From positions 1-64,000 of the forward strand of contig NZ_MRCD01000038.1 in the NCBI RefSeq assembly GCF_001904745.1: a stretch of 64,000 nucleotides of DNA, in the 5' to 3' direction. Shown one piece after another: positions 1-7,983 of this stretch; the stretch's first letter is position 1, and each line of letters opens with the position of its first letter. The position numbers were made by a program, and so were the translations under genes. Origin of the DNA: Calothrix sp. HK-06. Lineage in GTDB: Bacteria; Cyanobacteriota; Cyanobacteriia; Cyanobacteriales; Nostocaceae. The notes beneath the pieces were generated by a model. It worked only from the letters and a program-made list of their open reading frames with translations. It searched no databases and was not told where the DNA came from.

Positions 1-122
1 TGAGATGTTCTTTGTATATTATTCCCTAGCAATAGAAGGTACTAACAGTACAATAGTACATAATTAATAATTAGTAAAAATACTGAGATTCCTATTATCA
101 TTATTATAAATAAACAAAATTA

Positions 123-1214
123 TTACTCATTGTCATCAAAACATATTTGGGATGCAATACGGAAATATTCGGAAGCTGCTTTCAAATTATCTTCCCTGTT
201 TCCATAAATACGATGTTGGTAAGCAGTAGCCATATTTCGTAAAGTTTCTGCCCATTCTTTTGGGAAATGCTCGCGTTCATATATTTCCAACGCAACGCGA
301 TAACATTCAATAGAAACTTCTACATTAACTGCTTTATCACCTAAAATACGTTTCAAATATACTTTGCCAAGGTAATTTTGCACTCCTGCCCATTTTAGTG
401 AGTACTTATCACGACGATATGCTCGCAGCGCAACTTCATAACCTGCAATTGCAATTTCTACATTATAAGCAGGTTCTCCACTAGTAAAATCTTGAACCAA
501 ATTACTAAAATTAACTATGTCGGTAACAATACTTAAAGCTATTTCTGGATTTACCGCAATTAATGTAGAAGTTGCCCAATTATCCAGAGCTTGAGCGAAG
601 TTAATGTTGAGCTTATCTAAATTTTCTTCTAGCAGTTTATAAATAACTTGTGTGTCACCGTTACTATTCGCTGTTAACCGCAACACGTCACCAAGAAAAT
701 CTATGTACTCTGAAGGCAATAAATTTGTATTTACATTCGAGTTGGCATTACTGAGTGCTTGAGTTAAAGGAACTGCAATTGTTTGTAAAAATTCAGCTGC
801 CTTTTTTTCGCCAATGTCAATAAACATCGCTGCAACCTGTCGCAGTGTCAGTATAAATTTTGTATCGATTATGTCTTGATGCAAACGCAAAATTTCTGTT
901 TCGGCGCCGCTAGGACAATTGAGCAACTCCTCAATGACTTGCATGTAAACAGAATATGCTTTCTCTTCGTTATCAAATTGCTCTTGTTGTGGCACCAGCA
1001 TTTGTTTCAGTTCCTGCACTAAGTCCAGCAGGAAATTAGCTGTGCCAAAATTACCTCTTTGTGTTGCTCTAGCTGCAACTCGCTCCATCAGTTCAATTAA
1101 ATTAGTGTCAACGAGTTCTAAATGTGCTTGTAGCAAAGCCAACTCTTCTCCATTCGGGCATCGAAGCAATTCGCGAATCAATGTTAAATAAGCCCGGAGA
1201 CGGTTTCTGTCCAT
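123..1214 (-). CDS. TPR-like helical protein related to the N-terminal part of cyanobacterial CHAT proteins
   Basis: A 363-residue, predominantly helical protein with no signal peptide. Two N-terminal units resemble each other: one with ELLRCPNGEE near residue 16 and one with ELLNCPSGAE near residue 95, each followed by an I/LVDTxxI/L segment. This resembles the helical region that precedes TPRs and a CHAT protease domain in large cyanobacterial proteins. TPR-like helices follow (EIAIAGYEVALRAY near residue 255, VEVSIECYRVALEIYERE near 300). No CHAT catalytic His/Cys region is present, and the gene has its own stop, so it looks like a CHAT-less member and not a window-edge truncation. A role as a protein-binding scaffold is inference. 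The upstream gene lies on the other strand. Confidence 0.6.
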   Translation of the reverse strand: MDRNRLRAYLTLIRELLRCPNGEELALLQAHLELVDTNLIELMERVAARATQRGNFGTANFLLDLVQELKQMLVPQQEQFDNEEKAYSVYMQVIEELLNCPSGAETEILRLHQDIIDTKFILTLRQVAAMFIDIGEKKAAEFLQTIAVPLTQALSNANSNVNTNLLPSEYIDFLGDVLRLTANSNGDTQVIYKLLEENLDKLNINFAQALDNWATSTLIAVNPEIALSIVTDIVNFSNLVQDFTSGEPAYNVEIAIAGYEVALRAYRRDKYSLKWAGVQNYLGKVYLKRILGDKAVNVEVSIECYRVALEIYEREHFPKEWAETLRNMATAYQHRIYGNREDNLKAASEYFRIASQICFDDNE

Positions 1215-1415
1215 TCAGGGCCAACCTCAGTGATTAGTTAATTATAGATATAAATTTATACAAGTTATCGTAAAGACTCTAGGACTGGTTGATACATTTA
1301 GGGAAATCACTAATTCCCCATTTTCTCCAAACAGGTTTATATGGGAACATGACCGCTAAGATAAAAGTAATAGTGTTGCGATTTGTTAAGATTTTTGGAG
1401 TTAGGTTTTTTAGCA

Positions 1416-1470
1416 GGGGCGGGTTTACCCATATCCTGGTAAGTAACCGAAAATCTAGGTGAACCCGCCC
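1416..1470. repeat. Inverted repeat of the GGGCGGGTT family in the leader of the ABC operon
   Basis: Arms 1417-1429 and 1458-1470 are complementary over 13 bp with one mismatch (GGGCGGGTTTACC against GGTGAACCCGCCC). The repeat ends 22 bp before the ATG of the ABC ATPase gene, so it may fold in the leader RNA. Similar repeats occur at 2517-2573 and 28872-28924. Confidence 0.6.
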
Positions 1471-1492
1471 GTACTATAGTTAGGAATGTATT

Positions 1493-2512
1493 ATGGCTCC
1501 CGCAGTTTCGATTCAAAATTTAAAAAAGCGCTATGGTGCAACTGAAGCTGTCAAGGATGTGTCCTTTCAGGTGCAGTCAGGAGAAATTTTTGGTTTGCTC
1601 GGTCCTAACGGTGCAGGGAAAACAACTACTTTGCGTATATTGTGTACTTTGACGGCGCCTGATGCTGGTAAAGTAGAAGTCTCTGGCATTTCGGTAGTAG
1701 AGAATCCAAAAGCTGTACGACAACGTTTAGGATATGTCGCGCAAGAAGCAGCACCAGATAAAATATTAACAGGTCGCGAACTGCTACAATTACAAGCTGC
1801 ACTTTACCATTTACCTGCGGCAGTAACAAAGCAGCGAATCGACACAGTACTTACTTTACTAGGTTTACAAGAATACGCCGATAAAAAGACTGGCACGTAT
1901 TCTGGAGGTTTACGTAAGCGTTTAGACTTAGCAGCAGGGTTACTACATGCACCCGATGTATTAGTACTAGACGAACCAACAGTAGGACTCGATATTGAAA
2001 GTCGGTTTGTTGTTTGGGAATTTTTACGAAAGCTGCGCGAAGCTGGGACAACAGTATTAATAACTAGTCATTATTTAGAAGAAATAGACGCATTAGCTGA
2101 CCGAGTGGCAATTATTGACCGTGGTGTGGTCATTGCTCAAGGAACCCCATCTGAGTTAAAGGATAAAATAGGAGGAGATAGAATAACGCTGCGTATTCGT
2201 GAATTCTCTCCACAAGAAGAAGCAGAAAAAGCAAAAAATTTACTCAAATCTTTGCCATTTGTACAAAATGTAATTATAAATAGCGCGCAAGGTAATTCGC
2301 TTAATTTAGTTGTAACTCCGCAAAACGATACCTTAATCACAATTCAACAAGCTTTAAACAACGCTGGTTTACCCATGTTTGGTATTGCCCAGTCACGTCC
2401 TAGTCTAGATGACGTTTACCTTGCTGCAACAGGAAGCACGCTTATGGACGCAGAACTTGCAGCAGCAGCAAACCGTGACCCCAAAGCAGAAAAAAAACAA
2501 AACATGCGCTAG
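1493..2512 (+). CDS. ABC transporter ATP-binding protein, DrrA type
   Basis: ATPase subunit of an ABC-2-type exporter of the daunorubicin-resistance (DrrA) kind, expected at the inner face of the cytoplasmic membrane. Visible motifs: Walker A GPNGAGKTT (about residues 38-46), signature YSGGLRKRLDLAAGLL (about 136-151), Walker B VLVLDEPTVGLD (about 156-167) and the switch histidine in LITSHYLEE. The C-terminal extension after residue 220 is typical of DrrA proteins. The permease gene starts 97 bp downstream on the same strand, so the two should form one transporter. The substrate cannot be read from sequence; cyanobacterial homologues are often annotated as multidrug or lipid exporters without proof. 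Confidence 0.9.
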   Translation: MAPAVSIQNLKKRYGATEAVKDVSFQVQSGEIFGLLGPNGAGKTTTLRILCTLTAPDAGKVEVSGISVVENPKAVRQRLGYVAQEAAPDKILTGRELLQLQAALYHLPAAVTKQRIDTVLTLLGLQEYADKKTGTYSGGLRKRLDLAAGLLHAPDVLVLDEPTVGLDIESRFVVWEFLRKLREAGTTVLITSHYLEEIDALADRVAIIDRGVVIAQGTPSELKDKIGGDRITLRIREFSPQEEAEKAKNLLKSLPFVQNVIINSAQGNSLNLVVTPQNDTLITIQQALNNAGLPMFGIAQSRPSLDDVYLAATGSTLMDAELAAAANRDPKAEKKQNMR

Positions 2513-2516
2513 CAGT

Positions 2517-2573
2517 AAGGGCGGGTTAACCAAAAATTTACACTCAACACTAACATATCCTGAACCTGCCCTT
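2517..2573. repeat. Inverted repeat of the GGGCGGGTT family between ABC genes
   Basis: Arms 2517-2527 (AAGGGCGGGTT) and 2563-2573 (AACCTGCCCTT) pair with one mismatch. The repeat fills the gap between the ATPase and permease genes of one operon, where it could affect mRNA stability or differential expression. That role is inference. Confidence 0.5.
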
Positions 2574-2608
2574 TTCCCAAATCCAAAATCTAAAAACCCA
2601 AAATCCTT

Positions 2609-3508
2609 ATGAGTGGCACCATACTACCTCCAAAATCAGATATTAACTGGCAGCAAGTAGCATCACCGCAACTCTATGCTAGTAAGTCATCGAATAACAC
2701 CTTCGGTGAAATAGTTCAAGAAACTTTAGCGCTAACAAAACGCTTATTCATCCAACTGCAACGGCGCCCCAGTACTTTATTTGCTGGTATCATTCAACCT
2801 GTAATGTGGTTAGTACTATTTGGCGCCTTGTTTCAAAATGCACCAAAAGGTATATTTGGCAGTACAACCAATTACGGTCAATTTCTCGCAGCAGGTATCA
2901 TTGTTTTTACCGCATTTGCAGGGGCGCTCAACGCTGGACTTCCTGTAATGTTTGACCGTGAGTTTGGATTCTTAAATCGACTATTGGTAGCACCTTTAGC
3001 ATCACGGTTTTCAATCGTCTTCGCGTCAGCAATCTTTATTATTAGTCAAAGCTTACTCCAAACTGCCGTTATTATTGGCGCCGCATCATTTTTAGGTGCA
3101 GGTCTACCTAACGCAGCAGGTTTAAGTGCAATAGTACTAATTGTGTTTGCGTTAGCGCTTGGTGTAACTGCTTTAAGCCTAGGTTTAGCATTTACTTTAC
3201 CAGGACATATTGAACTTATCGCCGTCATTTTCGTTAGTACCCTACCGATGTTATTCGCTTCGACTGCATTGGCGCCATTATCATTTATGCCCACATGGTT
3301 ACGAACAATTGCGACCCTTAACCCTCTTAGCTACGCTATTGAACCAATACGCTACCTCTACACTCATAGCAACTGGGGATTAAATAGTGTTGTAATGCAG
3401 TCATTTTGGGGTGATGTTACCTTTGGTGGCGCCTTACTAGTGCTGGTAGGTTTCGCAGTTGTAGCATTATTGAGCATACAACCTCGACTTCGCCGGACAC
3501 TTTCGTAA
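2609..3508 (+). CDS. ABC-2 type transporter permease, DrrB type
   Basis: Integral membrane subunit paired with the ATPase encoded immediately upstream. After a hydrophilic N-terminus of about 50 residues there are about six membrane segments. These include PSTLFAGIIQPVMWLVLFGALF near residue 55, a segment around FLAAGIIVFTAFAGALNAG, one around SAIVLIVFALALGVTALSLG and a last one near residue 280. The sequence PVMFDREFGFLNRLLVAPL matches the conserved ABC-2 membrane region (MxxDxExGxLxxLLxxP). The length of 299 residues is normal for the family. ATG at 2609 is used because it keeps the normal family N-terminus. No substrate can be assigned. Confidence 0.88.
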   Translation: MSGTILPPKSDINWQQVASPQLYASKSSNNTFGEIVQETLALTKRLFIQLQRRPSTLFAGIIQPVMWLVLFGALFQNAPKGIFGSTTNYGQFLAAGIIVFTAFAGALNAGLPVMFDREFGFLNRLLVAPLASRFSIVFASAIFIISQSLLQTAVIIGAASFLGAGLPNAAGLSAIVLIVFALALGVTALSLGLAFTLPGHIELIAVIFVSTLPMLFASTALAPLSFMPTWLRTIATLNPLSYAIEPIRYLYTHSNWGLNSVVMQSFWGDVTFGGALLVLVGFAVVALLSIQPRLRRTLS

Positions 3509-3547
3509 AATAGAAACAATCACTATCTATAGTACTTGAGGGGCCCA

Positions 3548-3937
3548 ATGAAAATCCGATTATTAGCACTTTTGTCTTTAGCTGGACTAGGTTTAGCAAG
3601 CGTAGCACAACCAAGCAACGCACAAACTGCACAAAATGTACCTGCGAGCCAAAGCACCAATCCACAAAACTATGACACACCTAGTGACCCATTCTCACGA
3701 GGTGTTGAGCAAAGTCCGTTCAATATGTTCCAATTAATTCATAACGCCCAGCTTGGTATTAACAATTACGACCCAGAATTTTTCAAACAACAAAGCCAAG
3801 AAATAGATGATGCTGCTACAGCATTCCGCAAGCGGCAGCAGCTAATGATGCGAACAGGAACACAAAATACAGGAAATATAGTCCAACCACTACCACAACA
3901 AGGTTCACAAGTAATTAAGCTTGAACCCAGCAAATAG
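3548..3937 (+). CDS. Small secreted protein with signal peptide, function unknown
   Basis: A 129-residue protein with a clear Sec signal peptide: MKIRLLALLSLAGLGLASVA, then a likely cleavage site after SNAQ. The mature part is rich in Gln, Asn and Pro and contains PSDPFSRGVEQSPFNMFQLIHNAQLG; the C-terminal half is polar. The start at 3548 is preferred over an in-frame TTG 12 bp upstream because GAGGGG lies at a good ribosome-binding distance before this ATG. It follows the ABC permease by 39 bp and may be cotranscribed. Similar short exported proteins are common in cyanobacteria, but I do not recognise a named family. Confidence 0.7.
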   Translation: MKIRLLALLSLAGLGLASVAQPSNAQTAQNVPASQSTNPQNYDTPSDPFSRGVEQSPFNMFQLIHNAQLGINNYDPEFFKQQSQEIDDAATAFRKRQQLMMRTGTQNTGNIVQPLPQQGSQVIKLEPSK

Positions 3938-4038
3938 GAATTGTGTATTTTTAAACAATTGTCTTGTGGGGTGGGCATCCTTGCCTGCCCTACTTTTTTA
4001 AAATTATTTTAATATCATTTATCCTATATAAATTCCCA

Positions 4039-4740
4039 ATGATTGCAGAAAACGATGAAAGCTATGAGTTGCATATTCTAAAAAACGTTATAAATATTTA
4101 CCTCGACCGCGTACTGCCCAAGACAGAAGAAGCTTTAGACTCATTTGCCTCTAAACGTGATGATACTGTATGGGAAATAGCCACAGGTATTTATAACCAG
4201 AGTGGATATAAAGTTAAATTTTCTATAGTACGTGATATTATCGATTCTCGGATTGAAGCATCAAAGATACAACTATTAGCAGACAAGAACGCTGCCTACG
4301 AGCGTTTACAGTTAGAACAAGCAGAGGAAGGTCAACGAGTAGCAGAAGCAAACAAGCTTTACCAAAATCGTTTAATTCAGTTAGCTAAGAAATTAAACGA
4401 GTCAGGTAGACATAAAATAATGCCCAACCTCTTCCTTAAAGTTCAAGACATAGTAAGTGATAAGTTAAACGTTGAGCAAGATACGATAGCCTTAAATAGC
4501 CACATTATATCTGATTTGGGTGCTGATGGGCTTGATATAACAGAGCTTGCGATGGCATTAGAAGAAGAGTTTGACATTGAAATACCGGAGGATATATTAA
4601 GCTCGATTAGTATACCTACGTGGATATGGTCTCAGCCGTCTAGCAGTTCTTTTGATAATTCAGAACCAACAGCTTGTACTGTTGGAGAAATTGTAGATTT
4701 TATCCACAAACACTTACTCGAAAGGGACACCAATAAATAA
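4039..4740 (+). CDS. Acyl-carrier-protein-like domain protein lacking the phosphopantetheine serine
   Basis: A 233-residue protein in two parts. Residues 1-125 are helical and charged, probably partly coiled-coil (around residues 70-110). Residues about 132-215 align well with acyl carrier proteins: LKVQDIVSDKLNV, then DLGADGLDITELAMALEEEF, then DIEIPEDIL. In ACPs the motif is DSL, with Ser carrying the phosphopantetheine; here codon 4528-4530 is GGG, so residue 164 is Gly. Unless another residue is modified, the protein cannot carry an acyl thioester. ATG 4039 is preferred over an upstream in-frame TTG near 3964, because that extension translates a dispersed repeat. No fatty-acid or polyketide genes are adjacent. 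Function unknown. Confidence 0.75.
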   Translation: MIAENDESYELHILKNVINIYLDRVLPKTEEALDSFASKRDDTVWEIATGIYNQSGYKVKFSIVRDIIDSRIEASKIQLLADKNAAYERLQLEQAEEGQRVAEANKLYQNRLIQLAKKLNESGRHKIMPNLFLKVQDIVSDKLNVEQDTIALNSHIISDLGADGLDITELAMALEEEFDIEIPEDILSSISIPTWIWSQPSSSSFDNSEPTACTVGEIVDFIHKHLLERDTNK

Positions 4741-4828
4741 ATTGGAGAAGCTTAATATAATAAGTTTTTATTTGTTGGCGCCTTTAACAAAGCTAGTATG
4801 TACACACTTGGCTATAATTACCCTTTGT

Positions 4829-5005
4829 GTTCTTTGTGTCCTTTGTGGTTCATAAAAAAGAAACCACAAAGGTAACAAAGGCAACTGGAGCATAAGTCCC
4901 AGTAAGTGTACTATAAACGGGTTAAAACTTCACTTTTAAAGCAAGCGAAATCTTTAAGATGCTACCCTGCGGGAAAACTCCGTTTACGTTCCTCAGCATG
5001 ACAGT
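4829..5005. repeat. Intergenic dispersed repeats (CTTTGTG arms and CAGCATGACA element)
   Basis: The gap between the ACP-like gene and prxQ has no gene. At 4829-4881 there is a CTTTGTG-rich stretch followed by its complement AACCACAAAGG, giving a potential hairpin. At about 4953-5003 lies an AAGATGCT...CAGCATGACA element resembling the inverted repeat at 63418-63516. Both look like interspersed short repeats of cyanobacterial type. Confidence 0.45.
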
Positions 5006-5033
5006 TTCGCAGTATATCAGCGGGATTTTTTAA

Positions 5034-5471
5034 TTAAAGACCTAATGCTTGTAAAACATCACTAGCGTGAGTGGAAGTGTTAACGCTGGCATCAACGTGA
5101 GTAATTTTGCCGTTACCATCGATTACATAGGTAACACGCTTTGCATATCCACCACCATCAACGTCATAAGCGCTGATAAGTGAATGGTCGGTGTCTGCCA
5201 ACAGAGGAAAATTCAAATTGTACTTTTGAGTAAATGCTTGGTGAGAACTTTCATCATCAGCACTAACTCCCAATACAACTACATCTTTATTTTGATAATT
5301 TGGTTGAGCATCGCGGAAACTGCAAGCTTGTTTGGTGCAACCTGGAGTATCGTCTTTGGGATAGAAATATAAGACTACAGTTTTACCTTTGAAATCTGAC
5401 AGCGAGACAGTATTACCGTTGGTGTCTTTGGCGGTAAATGCAGGTGCATCTGTACCAACTGCTAAAGCCAT
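5034..5471 (-). CDS. Peroxiredoxin Q (bacterioferritin-comigratory protein type)
   Basis: Thiol peroxidase reducing H2O2 and organic hydroperoxides, most likely with thioredoxin as donor. The 145-residue protein has the PrxQ layout: FYPKDDTPGCTKQACSFRD places the peroxidatic Cys45 and resolving Cys50 in the C-x4-C spacing of atypical 2-Cys PrxQ. Downstream, GVSADD and FPLLADTD are conserved in the family. There is no signal peptide, so it should be cytoplasmic. It is transcribed alone. A second, exported homologue lies at 29439-29996 and lacks the resolving Cys at this position. Confidence 0.92.
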   Translation of the reverse strand: MALAVGTDAPAFTAKDTNGNTVSLSDFKGKTVVLYFYPKDDTPGCTKQACSFRDAQPNYQNKDVVVLGVSADDESSHQAFTQKYNLNFPLLADTDHSLISAYDVDGGGYAKRVTYVIDGNGKITHVDASVNTSTHASDVLQALGL

Positions 5472-5560
5472 AATTAAACTACCCTGTTTGCTGATTGTTT
5501 ATGCATTTAAAATTTTACAATAATTTACAATGTTTTAAGATGAGGCCTTACAACGGATTT

Positions 5561-5635
5561 AACGGATGTAACGGATGAGTTATTGATTACAAACAAAGTC
5601 CGGTTATCTAAAATAACCTATCCGTTACATCCGTT
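5561..5635. repeat. Perfect 16-bp inverted repeat with nested hairpin
   Basis: Arms 5561-5576 (AACGGATGTAACGGAT) and 5620-5635 (ATCCGTTACATCCGTT) are perfectly complementary. Inside the loop, GGTTAT at 5602-5607 and ATAACC at 5613-5618 form a second stem. The element lies between the divergent prxQ and 5667 genes, 32 bp before the latter's start. A related TGTAACGGATT occurs at 34103-34113. Confidence 0.65.
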
Positions 5636-5666
5636 CATCATCCGTTGCCAATAACTCCTAATTTTT

Positions 5667-6071
5667 ATGTCTGTTATTGATTATCAAAACCAAAAACCTT
5701 TCGTTTATACAGGTCAGACTCTTGAACGCGCGCTGCGGTCGCTGGTTTGTTCGCCTTTTATGTTTTCTTTGTTTGATGCGATGCGTCAAGACAGGGTGGC
5801 AATCAGTGAAATTACTGGTACTAAGGGTGTTGAGAATAGTTATACTAAACGCCCTTTGTCGGAATTAATTACGGATAATGAACTTGTTTGGCTAATTCAA
5901 GTTGGTGTATTACGACGCGAAGTTGATGGTCAGGGTATAACCGATAGTTTTCGTTTGACTCCTTTAGGGCGCCAATTAGTTGAGCAATCTTTGACTAAAC
6001 CCTGGCGCCAACCAACGTTTCTGGATATTTTTTATGAAGTTGTGACTCGCTACTTGAGATTACCCTTTTAG
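5667..6071 (+). CDS. Conserved cyanobacterial protein, possibly Npun_F0494 family
   Basis: A 134-residue soluble protein without signal peptide. The middle reads like a winged-helix fold: helices around MFSLFDAMRQDRVAISEITG and TKRPLSELITDNELVWLIQ, then GVLRREVDGQGITDSFRLT with the two strands of a possible wing and PLGRQLVEQ closing. I associate this sequence with the cyanobacterial family named after Npun_F0494, from memory. DNA binding is a structural guess; no partner is evident, since cobQ starts 180 bp downstream and may be a separate unit. Confidence 0.6.
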   Translation: MSVIDYQNQKPFVYTGQTLERALRSLVCSPFMFSLFDAMRQDRVAISEITGTKGVENSYTKRPLSELITDNELVWLIQVGVLRREVDGQGITDSFRLTPLGRQLVEQSLTKPWRQPTFLDIFYEVVTRYLRLPF

Positions 6072-6251
6072 AATTAAGGGGGAATGAGTTATTAAAGAAG
6101 GATACACGGGAATAATAAGTACGGAAACGTCAATCCCATTCATCAAATCTTTAATATAGTTGAGTTGTCACTCGTTATCTAATTGTGACGATTGGCATCT
6201 CACATGGTTTGCGACCACTCCCTCTACTAAAAACTAATAGATTATTAACTT

Positions 6252-7727
6252 ATGAAAGCAATTATGGTTGTGGGCACTACGTCCCACGCGGGGAAATCTC
6301 TATTAACAGCTGCTATTTGTCGGATTTTGTCGCGACGTGGTTGGCGAGTGGCGCCTTTTAAAGGTCAGAATATGGCTCTAAATGCATACGTAACAGCCAG
6401 TGGTGGTGAAATGGGCTATGCTCAAGCTGTTCAAGCTTGGGCCGCTGGTGTTATTCCTTGGGTGGAAATGAATCCTATATTGCTTAAACCCCAAGGCGAT
6501 ATGACTTCACAGGTCATTATGAAGGGCAAACCCGTTGGTAAAGTTACTGCTGCTGAATATTATGAACAGTATTTTGATTTAGGCTGGCGGTGTATCGAAG
6601 AATCTTTACAGCATTTGCAAACCGAATTCGATTTGTTAGTGTGCGAAGGTGCCGGAAGTCCTGCGGAAATTAATCTTAAGCACCGCGACTTAACCAATAT
6701 GCGAGTCGCTAAACATTTGAACGCATCCACTATATTAGTTGTTGATATCGATAGAGGCGGCGCCTTTGCTCATGTTATTGGTACTCTGGAACTATTAGAA
6801 CCAGATGAGCGCGCATTAATTAAAGGCATTGTAATCAATAAGTTTCGAGGACAGCGTTCGTTACTTGAATCAGGAATTAAATGGGTTGAGGAACGCACGG
6901 GTATTCCAGTAATTGGGGTAATTCCTTACCTAGAACTTGTATTTCCTGCCGAAGATTCGTTGGACTTACTCGAACGTAAACCGCATAAACATGGCAGTGA
7001 CCTTAATATTGCAGTAATTCGTTTGCCTCGCATTTCTAACTTTACCGATTTTGATCCACTCGAATCAGAACCAAGTGTATCAGTAAAATATCTAAGTCCA
7101 AAGCAAGATTTAGGACATCCTGATGCAGTAATTATACCTGGCACAAAAACGACTATTGCCGACTTACTAATTATGCAAAAAAGCGGCATGGCAGAAGCTA
7201 TTCAACACTACGCTGCCTCTGGTGGAACGGTTTTAGGAATTTGCGGAGGATACCAAATTTTAGGACAAATGATAGCCGACCCTGAAGGCATTGAGGGTCA
7301 AGCAGGTAGATTCCAAGGGTTAGGATTATTACCATTAAAGACAGTTATTACTGGACAAAAAATTGCTCGTCAGCGTCAAGTAACTTCAAATTTCCCACAC
7401 CTGGGTTTACCTGTTACCGGATTTGAAATTCACCAGGGACGTTCACGCACAGAAATTCCACCCAACGATAACCAAGGGTACCAAGCTTTATTCGATGACC
7501 CCAATTTGGGATTAGTCGATGGTTGTCAATCTGTTTGGGGAACTTATTTACACGGAATATTTGATAATGGCCCTTGGCGCCGAGCTTGGTTAAACCGTTT
7601 ACGTCAACAACGTGGTTTAAAATCATTACCTACAGGTGTTGCAAATTACCGCGAACAGCGGGAAAATCTATTAGATTCGCTTGCAAACGAAGTTGAACGG
7701 CATTTAGATTTATCAGCGTTCTTGTGA
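6252..7727 (+). CDS. cobQ: Cobyric acid synthase CobQ (glutamine-hydrolysing)
   Basis: Amidates adenosylcobyrinic acid a,c-diamide at four side chains with glutamine and ATP, giving adenosylcobyric acid in cobalamin synthesis. The N-terminal dethiobiotin-synthetase-like ATPase domain begins MKAIMVVGTTSHAGKS, with the P-loop-like GTTSHAGKS, and includes KGQNMALNAYVT, LLVCEGAGSPAEINL and VDIDRGGAFA. The C-terminal class I glutamine amidotransferase-like domain has ICGGYQILGQ with the nucleophile Cys and a late His in GTYLHGIFDN. The length of 491 is normal. A second cobalamin gene (cbiG-cobJ) lies at 24177. A ferredoxin-like gene follows after 16 bp, suggesting cotranscription. Confidence 0.96.
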   Translation: MKAIMVVGTTSHAGKSLLTAAICRILSRRGWRVAPFKGQNMALNAYVTASGGEMGYAQAVQAWAAGVIPWVEMNPILLKPQGDMTSQVIMKGKPVGKVTAAEYYEQYFDLGWRCIEESLQHLQTEFDLLVCEGAGSPAEINLKHRDLTNMRVAKHLNASTILVVDIDRGGAFAHVIGTLELLEPDERALIKGIVINKFRGQRSLLESGIKWVEERTGIPVIGVIPYLELVFPAEDSLDLLERKPHKHGSDLNIAVIRLPRISNFTDFDPLESEPSVSVKYLSPKQDLGHPDAVIIPGTKTTIADLLIMQKSGMAEAIQHYAASGGTVLGICGGYQILGQMIADPEGIEGQAGRFQGLGLLPLKTVITGQKIARQRQVTSNFPHLGLPVTGFEIHQGRSRTEIPPNDNQGYQALFDDPNLGLVDGCQSVWGTYLHGIFDNGPWRRAWLNRLRQQRGLKSLPTGVANYREQRENLLDSLANEVERHLDLSAFL

Positions 7728-7743
7728 TTAAGTAAACAAACCC

Positions 7744-7983
7744 ATGAGTATTCGTGTTCGTTTTCTACCCGATGATATAACTATTGATGCCGAAGTGGGA
7801 GAACCTCTACTTGATGTTGCCGACCGTGCGGGAGTATTTATAGCCACTGGGTGTTTAATGGGTTCATGCCACGCTTGCACAGTAGACTACGAAGACGGAA
7901 AAACTGTGCGTGCGTGTATATCATCCGTACCACCCGGACGTGAAGAATTAACTATTAACTTATTTAGTGACCCCACTTGGTAA
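7744..7983 (+). CDS. Small [2Fe-2S] ferredoxin-like protein
   Basis: A 79-residue electron carrier of beta-grasp ferredoxin type. Four cysteines could ligate a [2Fe-2S] cluster: Cys37, Cys42, Cys45 (CLMGSCHAC) and Cys58. The first three have the plant-type C-x4-C-x2-C spacing, but the last comes after 12 residues, whereas about 29 is usual in photosynthetic ferredoxins. It is therefore a shorter variant and not PetF. It begins 16 bp after cobQ, which hints at a redox role connected with corrinoid metabolism, but this is only context. Its 3' end overlaps the convergent SRPBCC gene by 20 bp. Confidence 0.8.
   Translation: MSIRVRFLPDDITIDAEVGEPLLDVADRAGVFIATGCLMGSCHACTVDYEDGKTVRACISSVPPGREELTINLFSDPTW

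Noticed and set aside
3964-4038. N-terminal extension of the ACP-like gene to an upstream TTG
   Set aside because: It translates a dispersed GGCATCC-type repeat and gives an unnatural Trp/Cys/Pro-rich start; ATG 4039 gives a normal N-terminus.
6072-6251. Cobalamin riboswitch upstream of cobQ
   Set aside because: The 180-bp leader was read for the B12-box-like consensus; nothing convincing was found, though a covariance search would be decisive.
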